From NCBI GenBank assembly GCA_026990035.1, contig JALSIM010000026.1:62001-126000 (forward strand): 64,000 nucleotides of DNA. The letters run 5' to 3'. The position numbers were made by a program, and so were the translations under genes. Shown here piece by piece: positions 19,116 to 26,888 of this stretch. Numbering within the stretch: position 1 is the stretch's first letter; every line of letters starts with the position of its first letter. The notes under the pieces were generated by a model. It was not told the origin of the DNA, did not search any database, and saw nothing but the letters and a program-made list of their open reading frames with translations. The stretch is from Alphaproteobacteria bacterium. Lineage in GTDB: Bacteria; Pseudomonadota; Alphaproteobacteria; Geminicoccales; Geminicoccaceae.

Positions 19116-20582
19116 ATGCCTCCGTTCGACATCGTCATTCGCGGTGCGCGGATCGTCACCGCCAGCGATCTTTTCGTCGCCGATCTCGGTCTGCGCGGAG
19201 AGACGATCGCCGCCATCGGCCGCGATCTTCCGGCCGGAGACCGGGAGATCGAGGCCACCGGGTACATCGTGACCCCGGGCGGGGTCGATGCCCATTGTCA
19301 CATCGAGCAGCTCACCGCGACCGGGCTGATGAACGCCGACAGTTTCGAAACCGCGACCCGGGCGGCGGCCCAGGGAGGGACCACCACCGTCGTTCCCTTC
19401 GCCGCCCAGCATCCGGGAACGAGCCTCGAAAAGGTGGTCGCCGACTACCACGAAGCCGCCGCCCGGGGGGCGATCGTCGATTACGCCTTCCACATGATCG
19501 TGACCGACCCGCGGCCGGAGATCCTGAACCGGGAGCTGCCGCCCCTGGTGCGCGCCGGACATGCCTCTCTCAAGGCGTTCATGACCTACGATCGGTTGCG
19601 GGTGGAGGACGAGAAGCTCCTCGACATCATTTGGGCGGCCCGGCGTCACGGCTGCATGGTCTGCATTCATGCCGAGAACCACGGCATGATCTCCTGGACG
19701 AGCCGCCGCCTGCTGGAACGCGGCTACAAGGCGCCCCGCTATCATGTGGTGAGTCATCCGCGCCTCGGCGAGGCCGAGGCGGTGTACCGGGCGATCACCT
19801 TCGCCACCTTCCTCGACCAGCCGATCATGCTGTTCCATCTTTCCACCCGCGAGGCGGTGGAGATCGTCCATCGCGCCCGGGGCGAAGGTCGCAAGATCTT
19901 CGCCGAAACCTGCACCCAGTATCTGCTGCTCGACGCCGCCGATCTCGACCGGCCGGGGATCGAGGGGGCCATGTGGATGTGCAGCCCGCCGCTGCGCGAC
20001 GCGGAGGATCGGGAAGCCCTCTGGCGAGGGCTCGAGAACGGGACCCTGCAACTCGTCTCCTCGGACCACGCACCCTACCGGATGGACGAAACCGGCAAGC
20101 TGGCCCGGGGACCGGATCCGAGCTTCAAGGAAATCGCCAACGGTCTGCCCGGAATCGAGCTGCGCCTGCCGCTGCTGTTCGATGCCATGGTGAGTTCCGG
20201 TCGGATGGATCTCCGCCGCTTCGTCGAGCTGACCGCCACGGCCCCGGCCCGGATCTACAATCTGCACCCGAAGAAGGGTACCATCGCCGTCGGTGCGGAT
20301 GCCGATCTGGTGCTCTGGGATCCTTCCCTCGAAGTCACCATCGCGCAGGGTCCGCGCCACGACAATGCCGGCTACACGCCCTACGCGGGGCGCCGGGTCC
20401 GGGGCTGGCCGGTGATGGTGCTGCGTCGCGGAGAGGTGATCGTGGAGAAGGGGGAACTTCGCGCCATGCCGGGCAGCGGCCGCTTCCTGCCGCGGACCGG
20501 AGGCGAAGCGGCGAAACCCACCGGCAGGCTGGCCCCGGAACTCGACCCGGGCCGCAACTTCGGCGCCGTCCTGACGGACTGA
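19116..20582 (+). CDS. hydA: Dihydropyrimidinase / D-hydantoinase
   Basis: 488 residues from the ATG at 19116; the open frame extends upstream but without homologous sequence. A cyclic amidohydrolase with a binuclear metal centre: His60 and His62 (DAHCHIEQ), carboxylatable Lys153 (SLKAFMTY), His185 (CIHAEN), His241 (HLST) and Asp317 (SSDHAPY) are all present. It hydrolyses dihydropyrimidines or 5-substituted hydantoins to N-carbamoyl amino acids. No ureidopropionase or PydA/PydX genes adjoin, so a pyrimidine role is unproven. A double-cupin gene follows 28 bases later. Confidence 0.9.
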   Translation: MPPFDIVIRGARIVTASDLFVADLGLRGETIAAIGRDLPAGDREIEATGYIVTPGGVDAHCHIEQLTATGLMNADSFETATRAAAQGGTTTVVPFAAQHPGTSLEKVVADYHEAAARGAIVDYAFHMIVTDPRPEILNRELPPLVRAGHASLKAFMTYDRLRVEDEKLLDIIWAARRHGCMVCIHAENHGMISWTSRRLLERGYKAPRYHVVSHPRLGEAEAVYRAITFATFLDQPIMLFHLSTREAVEIVHRARGEGRKIFAETCTQYLLLDAADLDRPGIEGAMWMCSPPLRDAEDREALWRGLENGTLQLVSSDHAPYRMDETGKLARGPDPSFKEIANGLPGIELRLPLLFDAMVSSGRMDLRRFVELTATAPARIYNLHPKKGTIAVGADADLVLWDPSLEVTIAQGPRHDNAGYTPYAGRRVRGWPVMVLRRGEVIVEKGELRAMPGSGRFLPRTGGEAAKPTGRLAPELDPGRNFGAVLTD

Positions 20583-20610
20583 CGGCGCCGGACACCGGAA
20601 GGGGACAGCG

Positions 20611-21315
20611 ATGAAGGTCAACGCCGATTTCCAACGTCGTGCGGCGGTGCACGCCCGCTCGACGCGCTGGGTGCCCTCGCCCGTCGCCGGTGTCGATCGC
20701 CTGATGCTCGATCGGGTCGGCGGCGAGCGAGCACGGGCCACCACCATCGTCCGGTTCGCCCCGAACAGTCGCTTTTCGCCGCACCGCCACGGCGGCGGCG
20801 AGGAATATCTGGTCCTCGAAGGCGTGTTCGAGGACGAGGAGGGGGCCTTTCCCGAGGGCCGCTACGTCCGCAACCCTCCGGGCTCCTGCCATACGCCGGG
20901 CTCGGGGCCGGGCTGCGTGATCTTCGTCAAGCTGTGGCAGTTCGCGCCCGGCGACCGCGGGCATCTGGTACGCGACACCGGGGATCTCGCGCTCGTCCCC
21001 CTCGCGACGCGGCCGGGTGTGCGCGCCGCCCGCCTCCACGAGGATGCCCGGGAATCGGTCCGGATCGAGAGCTGGGAACCGGGGGCGCGGATCTCCCACC
21101 GGCCGGAGGGCGGTCTCGAGATCCTCTGTCTCGAGGGCGGCTTCGCCGAAGGCGGCGAGAGCTTTTCCCGATGGTCCTGGCTGCGCCTTCCCGCGGGGTA
21201 CCCCTTGAACGCCGTCGCCGGGCCGCACGGCTGCCGTCTGTGGGTGAAGGAAGGGCATCTCCGGTTCGTGGATCGGGACCTCGCCGCCCTCGCGGCGGCC
21301 GACGGCGAAGGTTGA
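20611..21315 (+). CDS. Double-cupin protein (ChrR-like cupin)
   Basis: 234 residues forming two cupin half-barrels. The first (about 15-120) has the metal-type motif SPHRHGGGEEYLVLEGVFEDE. The second (about 130-215) is diverged: HRPEGGLEILCLEG retains one His and an acidic residue. The pattern resembles the cupin part of ChrR anti-sigma factors and the anti-ECFsigma ChrR family, but the N-terminal zinc anti-sigma domain is absent. It is likely a stand-alone small-molecule-binding or isomerase-type cupin. It follows hydA closely with a GGAAGGGGA site, so it is probably co-transcribed. Confidence 0.75.
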   Translation: MKVNADFQRRAAVHARSTRWVPSPVAGVDRLMLDRVGGERARATTIVRFAPNSRFSPHRHGGGEEYLVLEGVFEDEEGAFPEGRYVRNPPGSCHTPGSGPGCVIFVKLWQFAPGDRGHLVRDTGDLALVPLATRPGVRAARLHEDARESVRIESWEPGARISHRPEGGLEILCLEGGFAEGGESFSRWSWLRLPAGYPLNAVAGPHGCRLWVKEGHLRFVDRDLAALAAADGEG

Positions 21316-21322
21316 AGGCGGC

Positions 21323-22132
21323 TCACATCGCCGCCAGCGCCAGCACCGCCTCGCGGCACGGCTGCCCCGGGACCACCCCGAGCCGGGCGGCGGTCCCGTT
21401 GATCCGCGAGATGCGCCCCTCCTCGAAGCTCGAGCGGGCATCACCGATGCGTGCGGTCGCGCAGTCCACCGCCAGCCCGGCGGTGCCCCGGGCGTCCAGG
21501 ACCGCGAGACGACGGACCCCACAGTCGCGGAAGCCGATGCCGGCATCGTTGAAGACGGCGGCGAACCCGTCCGCCTTCAGGGCGCGAGCGGGATCGCCGT
21601 CCACCAGCCCGCCGTGGGAGCCGGTCACCAGCACCGCACCTTCGTCCTCGGCCCGGATCAAACTCGCCGAATCGACGAGGACGATGCGCCGACCGTGGCC
21701 TTCCAGCACATGGCGTTCCTCGTCGATCGGCGGGGCCTCCCACCGTTGCGGCATCCGCGCACCGGCGAGGCGTTCCGCGGCCTCGCGACAGGGCATCCCG
21801 GGACGGACCCCGAGCGCCACGGCCGGGGCGTTGGCATGGCTGATCCGCCCCGCCGAGAGGATGTGACGGGCGTCGCCGATGCAGGCCGTCTCGTGGCCGA
21901 CCGTCGCCGCCGGCATCCCGGTGCGCGCGCAGACCTCGAGACAGGCGATGCCGGCCCCCTCGCGGCCGATCCCGGCATCGTGGAAGATGGCGGCACGGAA
22001 CCGTGCGCGGATCGCCAGCGCGGCCGCGAACAGACCGCCGTGGGACCCGGTGACCACTACCCTGCCTTCGGTCCCGGCCGGCAGGCTGGTGATGCTGCCG
22101 GCGAGACAGAGCCACCCCGGTTCGTCCGTCAT
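21323..22132 (-). CDS. Unrecognised protein of two tandem homologous domains
   Basis: 269 residues with no family I recognise. It is an internal duplication: residues 8-123 and 151-266 align, sharing VTGSHGGL (27-34 and 169-176), DAGIG (52-56 and 196-200), IGDAR (85-89 and 229-233), GRIS-x2-N (95-101 and 239-245) and LGV-x-PG-x-PCREA (107-118 and 251-262). The invariant Ser, His, Asp, Asn and Cys residues suggest an active or ligand-binding site in each half. No signal peptide or membrane segment. It is convergent with the cupin gene and divergent from three thiamine-diphosphate enzymes, perhaps sharing their pathway. Confidence 0.8.
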   Translation of the reverse strand: MTDEPGWLCLAGSITSLPAGTEGRVVVTGSHGGLFAAALAIRARFRAAIFHDAGIGREGAGIACLEVCARTGMPAATVGHETACIGDARHILSAGRISHANAPAVALGVRPGMPCREAAERLAGARMPQRWEAPPIDEERHVLEGHGRRIVLVDSASLIRAEDEGAVLVTGSHGGLVDGDPARALKADGFAAVFNDAGIGFRDCGVRRLAVLDARGTAGLAVDCATARIGDARSSFEEGRISRINGTAARLGVVPGQPCREAVLALAAM

Positions 22133-22156
22133 CTCCGTTCCCCCCGCCGGCCCGCC

Positions 22157-22184
22157 TTGACCACTTCGCCCGGCCGGCTAGGCT
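22157..22184 (+). promoter_or_regulatory. Possible promoter of the E1 operon
   Basis: TTGACC (22157-22162), a 16-base spacer, then TAGGCT (22179-22184) lies about 95 bases before the E1 alpha start. The -35 matches consensus at five of six bases and the -10 at three, so this is a weak prediction. Confidence 0.3.
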
Positions 22185-22276
22185 TTCTCGCCACACCGCT
22201 TAGGCGGGTGCCGCGCCCTCGGCAAGCGCCCCGGGGCGAACGGGGAGCGGGAGAGGAAAGAGAGGAAGAAAACCGG

Positions 22277-23284
22277 ATGGAAGATACCAAGGGGGGCTCC
22301 GGTGCCAATCTCGATCGGGATCGGTTGTGCGCCTTCTATCGCCACATGTGGCGGATCCGGGCCTTCGAGGAATGTGCGATCCGCGGCGCCGAGGCGGGCG
22401 AGGTGTTCGGCACCGTCCACCCCTCGATCGGCCAGGAAGCGGTGGCGGTGGCGGTCTGCGGCAATCTGCGGCGCGACGACATTCTCCTGTCCACCCATCG
22501 CGGTCACGGCCACACCCTGGTCAAGGGTGCCGATCCCTATGCCATGATGTGCGAGCTGCTGGGGCGTGCCGAGGGCACCTGCGGCGGCAAGGGCGGATCG
22601 ATGCACATCGCCGATTTCGGAATCGCCATGCTGGGCGCCAACGGGGTGGTGGGGGCCAACACGGTGATCGCGGTCGGCGCCGCCCAGCGTCTCAAGAAGC
22701 TGGGCTCGGACCGTATCGTGGCCTGCATCTTCGGCGACGGGGCCGTCAACCGCGGCACCTTCCTCGAGGCCCTCAACTGGGCCGCCGTCCGTACCCTGCC
22801 GGTACTCTTCGTCTGCGAGGACAACCGCTATTCGGCTTCCACCCGGACGGCCGAGCTCACCGCCGGCGAGGGCGCCGCCGCCCGCGGCCGGGCCCTCGGC
22901 ATCGAGACGGCGGAGGCGGACGGCAACGAGGTGCCGACGCTGGATGCCATCGCCCGCGAAGCGATCGCCCGCGTCCGTGGTGGCCGGCCGGTGCTGCTCG
23001 TGACCCGCACCTACCGGCTGACCGGCCACACCAGCCGTGATCCCGCCGGCTACCGTCCGCAGGAGGAGCTGGCGGCGGCCCGCGAGAAGGATCCGATCCG
23101 CCGCTGTGCCGATCTCCTGCGCCTCGCCGGTCTCGAGGAGGCCGAGCTCGCCGCCATCGAGGCGGAGGCCCGCCGGGAAATGGCGGAGATCTACGAACGG
23201 GCACGGAACGCCCCCTGGCCGCGGCGCGATCTCGCCTACACCGACGTCCAGGACGTCGGTGCACCGACGGAGCGGCCCTACTGA
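22277..23284 (+). CDS. Thiamine-diphosphate-dependent 2-oxoacid/acetoin dehydrogenase E1 alpha subunit
   Basis: 335 residues in the PdhA/AcoA family: FGTVHPSIGQEAVAVAV, THRGHGHTLVKG, GKGGSMHIAD and the ThDP-metal motif FGDGAVNRGTFLEALNWA. E1 decarboxylates a 2-oxoacid or cleaves acetoin. The ATG at 22277 sits after a purine-rich stretch. The stop overlaps the E1 beta start as TGATG. The size (about 335) and TCGGKGGSMH wording are closer to AcoA than to longer branched-chain E1 alphas. No E2 or E3 gene follows. Confidence 0.9.
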   Translation: MEDTKGGSGANLDRDRLCAFYRHMWRIRAFEECAIRGAEAGEVFGTVHPSIGQEAVAVAVCGNLRRDDILLSTHRGHGHTLVKGADPYAMMCELLGRAEGTCGGKGGSMHIADFGIAMLGANGVVGANTVIAVGAAQRLKKLGSDRIVACIFGDGAVNRGTFLEALNWAAVRTLPVLFVCEDNRYSASTRTAELTAGEGAAARGRALGIETAEADGNEVPTLDAIAREAIARVRGGRPVLLVTRTYRLTGHTSRDPAGYRPQEELAAAREKDPIRRCADLLRLAGLEEAELAAIEAEARREMAEIYERARNAPWPRRDLAYTDVQDVGAPTERPY

Positions 23285-24258
23285 TGCCCCGAATCACCTA
23301 TCTGGAGGCGGGCCGGCGGGCGCTCGCCGAGGAGATGCGTCGCGATCCCGACGTCTGGGCGGTGGGCGAGGATCTCGGTCGCGGTGGCGTCTTCGGCCAG
23401 TACCGGGGCCTGCTCGAGGAGTTCGGTCCGGAACGGATCATCGATGCTCCGATTTCCGAAAACTGCATCCTCGGATCCTCGGTGGGAGCGGCGATGACGG
23501 GGGCGCGTCCGGTGGTCGAGATGCGTTTCGCCGATTTCGCGCTCTGTGCGATCGACGAGCTCGTCAACCAGGCGGCCAAGGCCCGCTACATGTTCGGTGG
23601 CCAGACCAGGGTGCCGCTGGTGGTCCGCGAGCCGGTGGGACTCTGGAAGTCGGCCGCCGCCCAGCACAGCCAGTCCCTGGAGGCCTGGTACGTCCACGTC
23701 CCGGGGCTGGTGGTGGTCATGCCGGCGACGCCGGCCGACAACGCCGGTCTTCTCAAAGCCGCCATCCGCTGCGACGACCCGGTGGTCTACATGGAGCACA
23801 AGGACCTCTGGGGCCTCGAGGGAGAGGTTCCCGAGGAGGTGGCGCCGATTCCCCTGGGCACCGCCCGTCGCGCCCGCACCGGCCGTGACGTCACCATCGT
23901 CACCTGGTCGGCGATGGTCCACACCGCCACGGAAGCGGCGGAAAGGCTCGCAGGTGAGCGGATCGAGGCGGAGGTGCTGGATCTCCGTACTCTCTGGCCC
24001 TGGGACCGGGAGGCGGTGTTCGAGAGCGTCGCCCGGACCCGACGGGTGCTGATCGTTCACGAGGCGGTCCGGGTCGGCGGCTTCGGGGCCGAGATCGCCG
24101 CCACCCTGGCCGAGGAACTCGACGACCGGCTCGCCGCGCCGCCCCGGCGTCTCGGCGCCCCGCGCGTCCCCGTTCCCTATTCGCCGCCGCTGGAAGAGGA
24201 AGTGCGGGTCTCGGCCGATCGCATCGCCGAAGCCGCCCGCGCGCTGCTCCGTTCCTAG
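23284..24258 (+). CDS. Thiamine-diphosphate-dependent dehydrogenase E1 beta subunit
   Basis: 324 residues in the PdhB/AcoB family: WAVGEDLGRGGVFGQYRGL, DAPISENCILGSSVGAAMTG, MRFADFALCAIDELVNQAAK and EAVRVGGFGAEIAA. It forms the alpha2beta2 E1 with the preceding subunit, to which it is coupled by a one-base overlap. Its C-terminal domain is complete. The lipoyl E2 acceptor is not in the operon; a third thiamine enzyme follows nine bases later. Confidence 0.92.
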   Translation: MPRITYLEAGRRALAEEMRRDPDVWAVGEDLGRGGVFGQYRGLLEEFGPERIIDAPISENCILGSSVGAAMTGARPVVEMRFADFALCAIDELVNQAAKARYMFGGQTRVPLVVREPVGLWKSAAAQHSQSLEAWYVHVPGLVVVMPATPADNAGLLKAAIRCDDPVVYMEHKDLWGLEGEVPEEVAPIPLGTARRARTGRDVTIVTWSAMVHTATEAAERLAGERIEAEVLDLRTLWPWDREAVFESVARTRRVLIVHEAVRVGGFGAEIAATLAEELDDRLAAPPRRLGAPRVPVPYSPPLEEEVRVSADRIAEAARALLRS

Positions 24259-24267
24259 GAAGGTCCG

Positions 24268-26001
24268 ATGTCCCGAGCCAACGAGATGACCGGCGGCGAG
24301 GCTCTGGCCCGCATGCTGCAGATCCACGAGGTGGGACCCATGTTCGGCATGGGCGGGTTCCAGCTCCTGCCCTTCTATGATGCGGTCCGCCGTCTCGGCC
24401 TCGTCCATCATCTGATCAACGACGAACGCGCCGGTGTCTTCGCCGCCGACGCCTACGCCAAGGTCACGGGACGGGTCGGTGTCTGCGACGCCACCCTCGG
24501 ACCGGGCGCGACCAATCTCGTCACCGGGCTCGTCGAGGCCCTCAACGCCGGCTCGCCGCTCGTCGTGCTCACCGGTGACGCCCATCGGCTCCATGCCGGC
24601 AAGAACATGACCCAGGAGGCCCGCCAGCTCGAGATCCTGCGTCCGGCGGTGAAGGAGGTGCTGCGGATCGAGGTCGTCGAGCGGATCCCCGAACTCGTGC
24701 GCCGGGCCTTTTCCCTCGCGACCTCCGGGCGACCCGGGCCGGTGGTGCTCGATGTGCCGGAAGACGTCTGCCATGGGACCCACCCGTTCGCGGACGCGGA
24801 TTTCACCGTCGATCCGACCACCCTCGCCGTCCCCGCGCACCGCTGCCGGCCCGACCTCGCGGTCCTCGAACGGGCGGCCGACACGCTGGCCGCGGCCCGC
24901 CGGCCGCTGATGCTCTGCGGCGGCGGGGTGCACATCAGCGGCGCCGCCGAGGAGGTGACGGCCCTCGCCGAAAGCCTCGCGCTGCCGGTCGCCCACACCA
25001 TGAGCGGGAAGGGCGCGATCGCCTGCACCCATCCGCTGAACGCCGGCCTGTTCGGCCGCTACGACCGGATCGCCAACCGGCTGATCGCGGAGGCGGACTG
25101 TCTCTTCGTGGTCGGCTGCAAGCTCGGGGAGATCGCGACCAAGCGCTACGCCCTGCCCGGCCATGGCAGGACCCTGATCCATCTCGACATCCTGGCCGAG
25201 GAGTTCGGCCGGACCACCCCTGCCGGCCTGGCCCTCTGGGGCGACGCCCGAGCGACCTTGCGCGAGCTCGCGGCCCTGCTCGCCGACCGCGCGCCGGCTG
25301 TCGCCGACCGCCAGCGCGGCTACGCCGGGGAAGTGGCCGGTCGGATGGCGGCCTGGCGGGACGGTGTGGCGGCGAAACTCCATTCGAACGAACGCCCGGT
25401 CTCGATGGCCCGCCTGGTTCACGAGCTCAACCGCCATCTGCCCGCGGATGCCCTGCTGATCGCCGACGGCGGCTTCGCCGCCCACTGGGCCGGTCTCCTG
25501 TACGATACCAAGCGCCCGGGCCGCGGCTTCGTGCCGGACCGGGGCTTCGCCTCCATCGGTTACGGGCTGCCCGGGGCCATCGGCGCCAGCCTCGCCGCCC
25601 CCGGACGACCGGTCGTCGCGCTCACCGGCGACGGCGGCTTCAACATGGCGATGGGGGAGCTCGAGACCGCGGTCCGTCTCGGGCTCACCTTCACGCTCGT
25701 GATCGTCAACAACGCCGCCTCGGGCTATGTGAAGGCCCTGCAGCATCTGATGTACGGGGAGGGGGCCTACCAGTCGAGCGATCTGGCGCCGATGAACTAC
25801 GCCCGGATCGCCGAGGCCATGGGCGGCCGGGGTCTGCGGGTCGAAACGCCCGAAGAGATCGCCCCCGCCCTCCGCGAGGCTCTCAGCGAACGGCAGCGGC
25901 CGGTGGTGATCGACCTCCTGGTCACCCGCGACCCCTCCCGGATGCTGCCCGGGGTCGACAGCCGCGCGGCCCGGGTCGAGAAAGGCGACCGGATCGCCTG
26001 A
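24268..26001 (+). CDS. Thiamine-diphosphate enzyme of the acetolactate synthase/benzoylformate decarboxylase family
   Basis: 577 residues with the three POX-type domains: Pyr domain (catalytic Glu53 in INDERAGVFAADAY, then GPGATNLVTG), a central domain (about 195-330) and the PP domain with TGDGGFNMAMGE ending in VIVNN (about 450-480). It decarboxylates a 2-oxoacid and may carboligate. The usual ALS substrate loops are diverged (FGMGGFQLLPFYDAV near residue 30), so acetolactate synthase proper is unlikely. It is apparently in one operon with E1 alpha and beta. Specific substrate unknown. Confidence 0.85.
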   Translation: MSRANEMTGGEALARMLQIHEVGPMFGMGGFQLLPFYDAVRRLGLVHHLINDERAGVFAADAYAKVTGRVGVCDATLGPGATNLVTGLVEALNAGSPLVVLTGDAHRLHAGKNMTQEARQLEILRPAVKEVLRIEVVERIPELVRRAFSLATSGRPGPVVLDVPEDVCHGTHPFADADFTVDPTTLAVPAHRCRPDLAVLERAADTLAAARRPLMLCGGGVHISGAAEEVTALAESLALPVAHTMSGKGAIACTHPLNAGLFGRYDRIANRLIAEADCLFVVGCKLGEIATKRYALPGHGRTLIHLDILAEEFGRTTPAGLALWGDARATLRELAALLADRAPAVADRQRGYAGEVAGRMAAWRDGVAAKLHSNERPVSMARLVHELNRHLPADALLIADGGFAAHWAGLLYDTKRPGRGFVPDRGFASIGYGLPGAIGASLAAPGRPVVALTGDGGFNMAMGELETAVRLGLTFTLVIVNNAASGYVKALQHLMYGEGAYQSSDLAPMNYARIAEAMGGRGLRVETPEEIAPALREALSERQRPVVIDLLVTRDPSRMLPGVDSRAARVEKGDRIA

Positions 26002-26012
26002 GCGAACCCGGG

Positions 26013-26888
26013 TCAGTGCGCGCCGACGGTGGCGCCGGGCTCCTCCTCGGCGTAGCCGAGCCGGCTCACGAGATCGCCGGTGACGGCCCGGAAATGGGCC
26101 ATGATCTCGGCGTCGAAATGGTTCTTCCAGTCGCCGGCCACCCCCTTGCGATAGTGGCTCCTGGTCGCCTCCTCGCCCTGCCTGCGCCCGTGGCTCAGCC
26201 GCTCGAAGCTGTTGCGGCGGGCCAGCGCCTCGAACTCGGCCGGAGCCAGCCGGACCTCCAGCCAGTCGAGGAGACGGCCGAGAAAGGCGGCGTTGTCGGC
26301 GGCCAGATCCTCGTAGCGGAAGATCCGCAGATGCGGATCGGGCGGGGCCTCGATCCAGGAGAGCTGGGCCTCGAAGGTGCCGAACTCGGCGACCTTGTCG
26401 ATGATGAACTTGAAGCCGTCCCGCGTGTTCAGCCGTTCGAGCTCGGCCCGCATCTCGAGCACCACGGGTTGCCGGGCGTGGGAGTAGCGGGCCGAGAAAT
26501 ACCAGGAAACCACCAGATCACGGGGATCGCGCAGGACGAAGAAGCTGCGGTAGGGTTCCGCCTTGGGCAGGGCGGCGTAGGTCGGATGATCGATGTAGAG
26601 ATGGATGCCCACGGTGTTCGGCGGCAGCGGCCCGTCCAATTTCGCGTAGCGCAGGCCGAGTGCGACATAGGGTTCGGGGTCGAGTCCGGTGTGACGGATG
26701 ATCACGGGATCGCTGAACACCGCCCGGAACCACTGGCTCGCGGTCTTCTGGGTGCAGCAGTGGTAGATGTTCACGAAGGGGGAGCGCTCGACCACCAGGA
26801 ATGCGCGCGCCGCCCGCCAGAAGGGCCGCACGAGGGGCTGGCGGCCGCAGAATTCGATCAGCTTGGTGCGCAGAGGCTTGGCGCTCAT
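26013..26888 (-). CDS. PAPS-dependent sulfotransferase domain protein
   Basis: 291 residues. The 5'-phosphosulfate loop reads QKTASQWF (47-54). The 3'-phosphate site is LRDPRDLVVSWYFS (Arg120, Ser128), and the C-terminal RKGVAGDWKNHF matches the RKG-x2-GDWKN element of cytosolic-type sulfotransferases. It would transfer sulfate from PAPS to a hydroxyl on a lipid, sugar or small molecule. The start overlaps the stop of the flippase gene (ATGA), so a surface-glycan or lipid acceptor is likely. No PAPS synthesis genes are in view. Confidence 0.85.
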   Translation of the reverse strand: MSAKPLRTKLIEFCGRQPLVRPFWRAARAFLVVERSPFVNIYHCCTQKTASQWFRAVFSDPVIIRHTGLDPEPYVALGLRYAKLDGPLPPNTVGIHLYIDHPTYAALPKAEPYRSFFVLRDPRDLVVSWYFSARYSHARQPVVLEMRAELERLNTRDGFKFIIDKVAEFGTFEAQLSWIEAPPDPHLRIFRYEDLAADNAAFLGRLLDWLEVRLAPAEFEALARRNSFERLSHGRRQGEEATRSHYRKGVAGDWKNHFDAEIMAHFRAVTGDLVSRLGYAEEEPGATVGAH

